Positions 37,470-43,269 of a DNA stretch of 43,560 bases are shown one piece after another. Source of the DNA: a virus; the IMG/VR virus record IMGVR_UViG_3300017527_000399, positions 1 through 43,560 of that record; one strand, 5' to 3'. The first letter of the stretch is position 1, and every line of letters starts with the position of its first letter. The notes under the pieces are model-generated. The model saw only the letters and a list, made by a program, of their open reading frames with translations. It was not told the DNA's origin and ran no database searches. The translations under genes and the position numbers were made by a program.

Positions 37470-38471
37470 ATGAGATATTTCAGTATGTTTTCAGGAATAG
37501 GAGGGTTTGAACTTGGGATACGACAAGCCGAAATTAAATCCAAAGATAGCTCCAACAGTAAGAGCGGAACATCACAGCACCTTAGACGTTCACTTTGTAT
37601 TGGTTTCTCCGAAATCAACAAATACGCAATCCAAATCTACAAAAAACACTTTAAAGGACATAAAAACTATGGAAACGCAAGAGACATTGTTTGGGAACAA
37701 GTGCCGGACTTCGACTTTCTCGTTGCCGGATTCCCTTGTCAATCTTTTTCAATCGCAGGAAAGAGAGGCGGATTTGACGATACTAGAGGAACTTTATTCT
37801 TTGAAATCGCAAGGGCTTTATCCGTTAAAAGACCTAAGCTATGCCTATTGGAGAACGTCAAAGGATTGTTATCACACGATAAAGGGGCAACCTTTGGAAC
37901 CATCCTTGCAACCCTTTCTGACTTGGGGTATTTTTTGCAATGGCAGGTACTTAACAGCAAGGATTTCGGTGTCCCACAGAATAGGGAACGAGTGTTCCTT
38001 ATCGGACATCTTAGAGGAACAAGTAGACCAGAAGTATTTCCTCTCTCCCAAAGCAGTAAAGGCAATCTTAAATACTCAGGGGGAGTCATTTCAGCCAGAG
38101 AACAGTGGCTCAAAGACGGAAAGACAAACAGCCGAAACTTCTCGCAAGGACAAAGAATCTACAGCGAAGAAGGGATAAGCCAGACACTTGCGGGTAACGC
38201 TGGTGGACAAGGGGGAAAGACCGGACTATACCAGATAGATAAAATAAACAGAGCTGTGCGAGCTGGCGGTCGTGGAAGCAAGACAGAAAAACACAGGTGG
38301 GATTTAGTTGGCGGAATCAGACGACTTACTCCTACAGAATGTGAAAGACTACAAGGATTTCCCGATGGATGGACAGAAGGGGTAAGCGATACCCAAAGAT
38401 ATAAATGTTTAGGAAATGCGGTTACGGTTAATGTGGTTCAAGCAATTATAGCGAGACTTGATAAAGAATGA
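37470..38471 (+). CDS. C5-cytosine DNA methyltransferase
   Basis: The 333-residue product has all main motifs: FSGIGGFELG (7-16, SAM binding), GFPCQSFS with the catalytic C90, ENVKGLL (128-134), QNRERVFLIGH (170-180), a target-recognition region (about 190-290) and CLGNAVTVNV near the end. It methylates cytosine in a specific DNA sequence, probably to protect phage DNA from restriction. A second protein-like frame overlaps residues 67-236. No partner restriction enzyme is seen. Confidence 0.93.
   Translation: MRYFSMFSGIGGFELGIRQAEIKSKDSSNSKSGTSQHLRRSLCIGFSEINKYAIQIYKKHFKGHKNYGNARDIVWEQVPDFDFLVAGFPCQSFSIAGKRGGFDDTRGTLFFEIARALSVKRPKLCLLENVKGLLSHDKGATFGTILATLSDLGYFLQWQVLNSKDFGVPQNRERVFLIGHLRGTSRPEVFPLSQSSKGNLKYSGGVISAREQWLKDGKTNSRNFSQGQRIYSEEGISQTLAGNAGGQGGKTGLYQIDKINRAVRAGGRGSKTEKHRWDLVGGIRRLTPTECERLQGFPDGWTEGVSDTQRYKCLGNAVTVNVVQAIIARLDKE
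37669..38178 (+). CDS. Protein encoded in another frame within the methyltransferase gene
   Basis: From ATG 37669 (AAAGGA upstream) this frame codes 169 residues; the stop-free frame begins at 37507. The C-terminal part NGRYLTARISVSHRIGNECS followed by LSDILEEQVDQKYFLSPKAV resembles, from memory, a phage protein often found near cytosine methyltransferases (a YLT...LSxILE...KYxLS pattern). The whole stretch is inside the methyltransferase gene in the +1 frame. Motifs VI and VIII of the enzyme lie in the overlap, so both frames seem constrained. Function unknown. Confidence 0.55.
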   Translation: METQETLFGNKCRTSTFSLPDSLVNLFQSQEREADLTILEELYSLKSQGLYPLKDLSYAYWRTSKDCYHTIKGQPLEPSLQPFLTWGIFCNGRYLTARISVSHRIGNECSLSDILEEQVDQKYFLSPKAVKAILNTQGESFQPENSGSKTERQTAETSRKDKESTAKKG

Positions 38472-38518
38472 AAAAACCAAAAAGACTTAAACAACCTAGC
38501 CCTCAAAGGAGACAAGGA

Positions 38519-38707
38519 ATGATAGACCTAAAAGAAATGTATATGAAAAGAGCAGAAGAAATATCAATGGAATTGCATGGCGTTGAGTTCTACAACTTAA
38601 AAGAACCGATGAAAAGCCTTGTGTACGAACAGGCAGAACGTGATGTTATTGATGGAGTTACTGACCATGCAGACTTTTTGAGGAAAGCAAGCAAAGAAAA
38701 TTGTTAG
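38519..38707 (+). CDS. Hypothetical small protein
   Basis: ATG 38519 follows AAAGGAGACAAGGA and gives 62 acidic, helical residues (YMKRAEEISMELHGVEFYNL). The frame also opens at 38468 as an ATGA overlap with the methyltransferase stop, adding 17 basic residues. Both starts are possible. Not recognised. Confidence 0.58.
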   Translation: MIDLKEMYMKRAEEISMELHGVEFYNLKEPMKSLVYEQAERDVIDGVTDHADFLRKASKENC

Positions 38708-38723
38708 CTCAAGGAGATAAATA

Positions 38724-38891
38724 ATGAGAGTGGATAGCCAAGAACATAGGTGGTATGTATATATTGGCAAAGTGGCTCATAAATACTGTAAATCTCCGAG
38801 AATAGCGAGCTTTGGTCAAGCACCTTGCAAAAAATGTGTGGAGAGATGGAGGGCTGTTTTTAATTTCGTTAGACCTTTTACAAGGAGATAA
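38724..38891 (+). CDS. Hypothetical small Cys-containing protein
   Basis: The 55-residue product has a strong ribosome site (AAGGAGATAAATA). It is basic with KYCKSPRIASF and APCKKCVERWR, suggestive of a small zinc ribbon. Function unknown. Confidence 0.58.
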   Translation: MRVDSQEHRWYVYIGKVAHKYCKSPRIASFGQAPCKKCVERWRAVFNFVRPFTRR

Positions 38892-38893
38892 GA

Positions 38894-39046
38894 ATGGAAA
38901 AAAGAAAAGACCCTGAACGTCAAATCATAGACAACCTAGAATCCTCTAAAGACAACTACGTTAAGTTAAGGATAGACAATAAGATTAAGTACATACCCAT
39001 AGACAAAATAGAAAAGTTAGTTATAAGAGGGATAAAGATATTATAG
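38894..39046 (+). CDS. Hypothetical small basic protein
   Basis: The 50-residue product starts after AAGGAGATAAGA. It is Lys/Ile-rich (NYVKLRIDNKIKYIPIDKIE). Its TAG stop is immediately followed by the 5' arm of structured element E2. Function unknown. Confidence 0.58.
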   Translation: MEKRKDPERQIIDNLESSKDNYVKLRIDNKIKYIPIDKIEKLVIRGIKIL

Positions 39047-39151
39047 GGCGAGTGGTGTGGAAACCTGACAACTGGTAGTCAATCAGAAATGCAGAACGAC
39101 ATTGGTAACCAACCCGAAATAGTTCATTGTCGCAGACCAACTGCCTCGCCC
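39046..39151 (+). ncRNA. Structured element E2
   Basis: GGGCGAG (39046-39052) pairs perfectly with CTCGCCC (39145-39151). After the 5' arm come TG and a small hairpin (GGT-GTGGAA-ACC). Just before the 3' arm is GCAG-ACCAA-CTGC. It is preceded by TAG and followed by TTAAAAGAT. This is the same plan as E1, E3 and, partly, E4. No T-loop consensus, so not an ordinary tRNA. Confidence 0.62.
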
Positions 39152-39165
39152 TTAAAAGATAACTA

Positions 39166-39288
39166 GGGCGGTGTGACGTTCTAGCGTCAAAGGGTAGACA
39201 TACGAACAACAAGTGGTCTAGGGGTAACTAGAAATAAACCCTAGCATTTGCGTCGGTGGAAGTAGGGTGGGGAATCCTGCCACCGCCC
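39166..39288 (+). ncRNA. Structured element E3
   Basis: GGGCGGTG (39166-39173) pairs with CACCGCCC (39281-39288). Next is the hairpin TGACG-TTCTAG-CGTCA. A middle stem CTAGGG/CCCTAG follows. Just before the 3' arm, GTAGG can pair with CCTGC. An alternative pairing, CGGTGG with CCACCG, would compete with the closing stem. It is preceded by TAG and followed by TTAAAAGAT. No protein-coding gene fits this stretch. Confidence 0.62.
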
Positions 39289-39297
39289 TTAAAAGAT

Positions 39298-39395
39298 TAG
39301 GAGCAATGGATAAGTGCTTGGATTTCCGCGTCGGTTTTCTAAGCAGTCCATTTAAGGGGGTGTTTACAAGGGTAAATGCCCCTGCTCCCCTAAAA
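39298..39395 (+). ncRNA. Structured element E4
   Basis: GGAGCA (39300-39305) pairs with TGCTCC (39383-39388), and flanking TTAGG with CCTAA gives an alternative register. Inside are ATGGA/TCCAT enclosing TGCTT/AAGCA, and an 11-bp hairpin GGGGTGTTTAC/GTAAATGCCCC with loop AAGG. TAAAAGAT follows. The result is a three-way-junction-like RNA just before a small gene at 39412. Confidence 0.6.
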
Positions 39396-39411
39396 GATGG
39401 GGGTGAAAAAC

Positions 39412-39660
39412 ATGAGAATAAAAGACATACTTGCAAGACACAATGTAGTGAAAACCCCTGAATTAACAAAAGATTTAGTCAACTGGGTCATTACTCAAAA
39501 AAGAGCTGACCGAGCCAAGTTTTATTCACGGCTTAAAAAATTAAAAGAAATTCTTTTAAGCGATTTAGACCTACGCTCTTCATCTGCTATTTCACTAAGT
39601 CTTAAGTTAAACCGATTTATTGAACGAGAACAAAAATATCTACAAAAAATGGATGGATAA
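39412..39660 (+). CDS. Hypothetical basic helical protein
   Basis: ATG 39412 after GGGGGTGAAAAAC gives 82 residues, helical and basic (TKDLVNWVITQKRADRAKFY). Flanked on both sides by structured elements (E4 and E5). It is a candidate RNA- or DNA-binding protein, by charge only. Confidence 0.6.
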   Translation: MRIKDILARHNVVKTPELTKDLVNWVITQKRADRAKFYSRLKKLKEILLSDLDLRSSSAISLSLKLNRFIEREQKYLQKMDG

Positions 39661-39806
39661 GGGGGGCTAAAAGTTCTTTGAATATAACAACAACCAACAA
39701 TAGTTGGGTCAGAAGTTATCATTCTGATTTCCTTGCCTTTCGGCATTGGAGAGAGAGCGACGTTGCCTGACTAGCGAAAGGTCAATGAGCCACGGTAGCC
39801 CCCTTT
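39659..39806 (+). ncRNA. Structured element E5
   Basis: AAGGGGGGCTA (39659-39669) pairs over 11 positions with TAGCCCCCTTT (39796-39806), with one G-U pair. Inside are CCAAC-AATA-GTTGG, TCAGAA/TTCTGA and TGCC-TTTC-GGCA hairpins. It begins at a stop codon (TAA) and is followed by AAAAACAT. It is the largest of the family and directly precedes the glycosyltransferase gene. Confidence 0.6.
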
Positions 39807-39826
39807 AAAAACATGGAATATTATAT

Positions 39827-41140
39827 ATGATTGAATACATTTACATACCTATAATTTTATTACTCTATATCAGGCAATATAAATTCTGTCAGGCGATAGA
39901 CGATCCCGTTCCGCGGGAAGGATACTTAGTCGAGTTCCCCCGTAAAGTAGATCCGTCATACTATGATAAGCGTAAACCTTTACTTTGGACTATTACCAAC
40001 ATAACCGTATTTATTTTCACCTGCATAGCGATACATTTATTATTTGATTGGAGAGTTGCATTACTCTACGCCGTCCATCCGTGTAACACACAGAGCGTGG
40101 TATGGGGTAGGACAGGGAATTATTACATGTCTACGTGTTTATTAACCCTCATGGCTCTTCTCAGTCACGGGGAATGGTGGGGGATGCCGTTTTACTTAGC
40201 CAGCCTACATTCAACACTGAACGGTTTACCCCTGCCGTTTCTAGCGATACTCAACCCCATGTATTTATGGTATTTTCCTATTCTGGCGTTGTTCTTATTT
40301 GACCCACGCGGTAAGTTCAGGACACATTTCAAAGAGAGGGTGAAGGGTCATGAAGGCGTAGGAATTAAAGCAGGTGTGTTCAGGTTAAGACATTTATTCA
40401 TTATCCCCAAGGTCTTAGCGTACTATTTAAGATTACAGATCTATCCTTCGAGGTTAGGTTTCTTTCACGAATTTGGCGAAAGAGAAGCCCAAGAAAAAAG
40501 CCTCGCCGTTCCAAACATCCATTTTATAGACTCTACATTATTTATTATTATCTGGGTTTATGTCGGATACCTTACAAACCCGCTGGCGTGTTTAGGCTGG
40601 TTCTTATTTACTGGTTTATGGTCTGGCTATATCCAACTAGGTCAGTTTGTGTCTGAGAGGTACTTACCTTTACCCAACGTATTTTATTGTGTTATTGTTG
40701 CGGGAGTGATACAGAACCCCGTTATATTCACGATCTTATGCACTCTTTACTTTGCTAGGTCTTGGGAGTACACGCCTGCTTATCGGCACAACCTAAACTT
40801 ATTTACTTATTCAATCAAATCATTCCCACACGCGTCCGGCAACCATACTAATTTATATTCATATTATCTACATAAGGACGAACCCTTAAAAGCGATCAAT
40901 CCCCTTTACCATGCTATTTTAAACACTTATGGAAACAAATCCTATTTATGGATGGAGTTAGCGAGCACTTACGGCAAGCTCCAGCGTCCTAGAGAGGCGT
41001 TAAAGTGTACCGAAAACGCGTTAGGGGAATGTTTTCCTAAAGACAAGGATACTTTAATCAAGCAAAGAGATGAGATCAAAGAGAAAGTAAGGAAGATCAA
41101 CGTCTTACAGACCCGCATGGAAAAAGAATTAACGCGTTGA
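39827..41140 (+). CDS. TMTC-like GT-C glycosyltransferase with TPR-like tail
   Basis: This 437-residue polytopic membrane protein has LLYAVHPCNTQSVVWGRTGN (79-98), the hallmark HPxxTxxVxW-GR motif of the TMTC/DUF1736 GT-C family, which in animals includes O-mannosyltransferases acting on exported proteins. An Asp pair (D25-D26) sits after the first membrane span, where GT-C enzymes keep catalytic acids. About eight spans follow. The C-terminal 90 residues (SYYLHKDEPLKAINPLYHAI; SYLWMELASTYGKLQRPREA) look like TPR repeats. Its stop overlaps a convergent gene by 12 nt. Substrate unknown. Confidence 0.75.
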   Translation: MIEYIYIPIILLLYIRQYKFCQAIDDPVPREGYLVEFPRKVDPSYYDKRKPLLWTITNITVFIFTCIAIHLLFDWRVALLYAVHPCNTQSVVWGRTGNYYMSTCLLTLMALLSHGEWWGMPFYLASLHSTLNGLPLPFLAILNPMYLWYFPILALFLFDPRGKFRTHFKERVKGHEGVGIKAGVFRLRHLFIIPKVLAYYLRLQIYPSRLGFFHEFGEREAQEKSLAVPNIHFIDSTLFIIIWVYVGYLTNPLACLGWFLFTGLWSGYIQLGQFVSERYLPLPNVFYCVIVAGVIQNPVIFTILCTLYFARSWEYTPAYRHNLNLFTYSIKSFPHASGNHTNLYSYYLHKDEPLKAINPLYHAILNTYGNKSYLWMELASTYGKLQRPREALKCTENALGECFPKDKDTLIKQRDEIKEKVRKINVLQTRMEKELTR

Positions 41141-41284
41141 CTTCCTCCATTTCCTCCATAAAGAAAGTAAAAAAACCCCTAAAGGCATATCCACCCCTAA
41201 CCGTTCACTTTCTTTTTTAACATCTTCCTGTAATTCGTTTTTCATCTCTTTTGTTACTCTAACCCCAATTACTTCTGTTTTCAT
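41129..41284 (-). CDS. Small ribbon-helix-helix-like protein
   Basis: The 51-residue product (MKTEVIGVRVTKEMKNELQE...) has a beta strand followed by two helices, as in Arc/MetJ-type DNA-binding proteins. AAAGGCGGAAAA precedes the ATG. It is the last gene of the leftward operon and overlaps the end of the glycosyltransferase gene. It could repress this operon or the glycosyltransferase. Confidence 0.58.
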   Translation of the reverse strand: MKTEVIGVRVTKEMKNELQEDVKKESERLGVDMPLGVFLLSLWRKWRKSTR

Positions 41285-41340
41285 TTTTCCGCCTTTCGGA
41301 TTATGTTTTTAATGTCCTCTAACATTTTTAAGTTATAGGG

Positions 41341-41544
41341 TTATACTAAAATAAGACCTTTAATAGAGACATCTTGTATATAATATCCTTGTTCGTCTTT
41401 ACCAATTACATCGCTTTGAAGTCCGACCTGTCTTGAGTGCAATATCTCCCTTCCCTTTCGTGGCAATTCATGGTTGTTTTTAAGACAGACTTCGTATGCC
41501 TCTATTTTCCCAATGTAATTTTTTTCTGTTCGTATCAATTTCAT
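41341..41544 (-). CDS. Hypothetical leftward protein
   Basis: The 67-residue product has a good ribosome site (AAAGGGGGATAAA). It is basic with a predicted beta/alpha pattern (IGKIEAYEVCLKNNHELPRK) and is not recognised. It is the third gene of the leftward operon. Confidence 0.55.
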   Translation of the reverse strand: MKLIRTEKNYIGKIEAYEVCLKNNHELPRKGREILHSRQVGLQSDVIGKDEQGYYIQDVSIKGLILV

Positions 41545-41555
41545 TTTATCCCCCT

Positions 41556-41741
41556 TTATTTTCCACCAAAAACAATACTCAATAAGATTATTAAACCACT
41601 CAATAAAATCACTATGCCCACGATTGCGCCTGAATCTGTGGCACTTTTTACTCTTTCCAACCTTATATATGCTTGATAAAGGCTGTCAGAAGCTCTCCGA
41701 CACTCTTTCCCGTGTTGATATAATAATTTATCGACTTTCAT
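41556..41741 (-). CDS. Small C-terminally anchored membrane protein
   Basis: The 61-residue product has a soluble helical N terminus (QAYIRLERVKSATDS) and a C-terminal span (AIVGIVILLSGLIILLSIVF). AAAGGAGGATTAA precedes the start. Tail-anchored layout fits small membrane regulators, antiholins or toxin-like peptides; no direct evidence. Confidence 0.58.
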   Translation of the reverse strand: MKVDKLLYQHGKECRRASDSLYQAYIRLERVKSATDSGAIVGIVILLSGLIILLSIVFGGK

Positions 41742-41755
41742 TTAATCCTCCTTTC

Positions 41756-42082
41756 TTAATAAACACAATACGCCCTCGTATAATCATTTTCAGGGATTCT
41801 GTTCTTGTCAACATAAATCGTTGCCCCTCTAGGGTCAGTCTGATAATAAATATATAACCCTAACTTCTTAACATACTCTCCTATTTTGTCATAAATAGGG
41901 TTTACCAAGTTTTCATATTCTCCACTGTCGCTGACTTCACCGTTGCAAGCCATTTCATAGATTCGGTGTAATTCCTGCCCTTTACGCCTTAACCAGTTGT
42001 ATTGATTGACGGTAATCTCTAACCGTTTGCAAGCACGCGCTCGTTGTCTGTTGTAGTATTCCCTTTCTGATTTGGTATACAT
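41756..42082 (-). CDS. Hypothetical first gene of the leftward operon
   Basis: The 108-residue product starts after AAAGGAGAAAAGAAAACA. It is charged at first (SEREYYNRQRARACKRLE) and could contain a helix-turn-helix (ITVNQYNWLRRKGQELHRIY), so it may be a regulator. It is the gene nearest to the divergent control region. Confidence 0.58.
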   Translation of the reverse strand: MYTKSEREYYNRQRARACKRLEITVNQYNWLRRKGQELHRIYEMACNGEVSDSGEYENLVNPIYDKIGEYVKKLGLYIYYQTDPRGATIYVDKNRIPENDYTRAYCVY

Positions 42083-42285
42083 TGTTTTCTTTTCTCCTTT
42101 CCGTTGTGATGGTTCCTCGGCGGTAAAATTGTTTTTGTTTGTTCATCTATTTAAATGGTACAACGAAACATAACACAACGCAACAAAAACTTTAATTATT
42201 TTTGCCACGTATTGTTAACTACACACGCATAAATTCGGACAAAAGAATCTAGCTCCGACTAGCTTAGTTAACATAACATTGTCGC
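42083..42285. promoter_or_regulatory. Divergent control region with inverted repeat
   Basis: This gene-free stretch separates the leftward operon from the rightward HNH/TerS genes. GTTAACTA (42214-42221) and TAGTTAAC (42265-42272) form an inverted repeat 43 nt apart; between them CTAGCT occurs twice (42249-42254 and 42259-42264). ACGAAACATAACACAACGCA-type A/C-rich repeats lie at about 42160-42190. Operator arms for a regulator are plausible. No strong leftward promoter could be fixed. Confidence 0.5.
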
Positions 42286-42314
42286 TTGACACAACCCTAT
42301 TTATATGATATACT
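42286..42314 (+). promoter_or_regulatory. Sigma70-type promoter P3
   Basis: TTGACA (42286-42291), a 17-nt spacer and TATACT (42309-42314). Near-consensus, directed at the HNH gene at 42343 and likely also at TerS, perhaps continuing across the join into the packaging genes if the genome is circular. Confidence 0.75.
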
Positions 42315-42342
42315 TAAAGTATAATTAAGAAAAAAAATCTTT

Positions 42343-42729
42343 ATGAATAACTGGGCTTCGTTTAATAGTTATAGCAATAAGGGCGACAAGGATTATAGAA
42401 GGTATCAAAGCGATACTGGGTCTTTAGATGCTATGCCTTATTGGGCTAGAAGTAGGCTTGCGGGGTCTAAAAATACTACAAGTAGAAACAAGAAATTAAA
42501 GTATGAAATAAAGATGCTCTTTGGTGGTTGTTGTTCTATTTGTGGATATGATAAGAACTTGGCCGCCCTAGACTTCCATCACAAAAGCAAAAAGAATTTT
42601 AGTATATCAGTAGCTGTAAATGGGGTTATTGATGATATATTCTGGAAAGAATTAGCCAAGTGTAAGTTAATATGTTCAAATTGTCATAGAGACTTACATT
42701 ACCCAAGTTGGAGGCAAGATGGGAAGTAA
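42343..42729 (+). CDS. HNH-type nuclease or zinc-finger protein
   Basis: The 128-residue product has CSICGYDKNLAALDFHH (C64, C67, H79, H80) and CKLICSNCHRDLHYP (C111, C114, H115, H119), the layout of HNH nucleases with structural zinc. HNH genes next to terminase genes often take part in packaging-site cutting. Its position just before TerS fits that. It could also be a free-standing homing nuclease. Confidence 0.78.
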   Translation: MNNWASFNSYSNKGDKDYRRYQSDTGSLDAMPYWARSRLAGSKNTTSRNKKLKYEIKMLFGGCCSICGYDKNLAALDFHHKSKKNFSISVAVNGVIDDIFWKELAKCKLICSNCHRDLHYPSWRQDGK

Positions 42730-42731
42730 CA

Positions 42732-42902
42732 GTGGATTTCAATATAATAATAATGCCCGATGGTACGGTAAAGAGAGTTGATAATATAAGAGACTTGCGA
42801 GAAGCGTATCAAGAGGCAAACGATTACACACGAGAAAACCTAAAGGGCGTAAAAGAAAGACAATCTTGCACAAGTTCAAGAAAACATGACCTTAACACCT
42901 AA
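42732..42902 (+). CDS. Hypothetical small protein
   Basis: The frame from GTG 42732 (after GGGAAGTAACA) gives 56 residues, starting MDFNIIIMPDGTVKRVDNIR then helical. An alternative TTG start lies at 42708. Not recognised. It overlaps TerS by 17 nt. Confidence 0.5.
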   Translation: MDFNIIIMPDGTVKRVDNIRDLREAYQEANDYTRENLKGVKERQSCTSSRKHDLNT

Positions 42903-43269
42903 ACAAAAAAAGTATGTAAAGAACCGATTCAACGGTATGAGCCGTACTGAAGCCGCAAAGGACGCGTATAACTGTAAAGACAAGAACGCACGGATCATAG
43001 GGTATGAATTAGACCATAACAAAGCATTAGCTCCCCAACTCTACTTAATAGCGCAGAAGATGGGATATGATCTAAGTGACGCGCTAGAAAAGCTAATTAC
43101 TCTTACAAACTCCAAGAATGAATCAATCCGTTTAAAAGCTGTTAATGATGCATTAGAATGGTTTGCCGGAAAAGAGCAGAAGATCACCACAAAGCAAGAA
43201 CTCACCCAAGAACAAGAACAACTCATTCAAAAAGGTATAACAGAAGCACGTAAGCAATACTATAACTAA
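42886..43269 (+). CDS. terS: Terminase small subunit
   Basis: The 127-residue product begins TPKQKKYVKNRFNGMSRTEA, the helix-turn-helix type start common in small terminases of the phage TerS families. Helical oligomerisation regions follow (SDALEKLITLTNSKNESIRL) and then a Gln/Glu-rich tail. TerS recognises the packaging site and delivers DNA to TerL. TerL is at the other end of the window, so a circular map places them about 1.5 kb apart. Weak ribosome site. Confidence 0.82.
   Translation: MTLTPKQKKYVKNRFNGMSRTEAAKDAYNCKDKNARIIGYELDHNKALAPQLYLIAQKMGYDLSDALEKLITLTNSKNESIRLKAVNDALEWFAGKEQKITTKQELTQEQEQLIQKGITEARKQYYN

Noticed and set aside
37507-37668. TTG start at 37507 for the frame inside the methyltransferase gene
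   Set aside because: No ribosome site there; ATG 37669 has AAAGGA at good spacing and matches the natural-looking part of the protein.
39218-39469. Open frames on both strands across elements E3 and E4
   Set aside because: They lack ribosome sites and cross the paired stems; the stretch is better explained as structured RNA.
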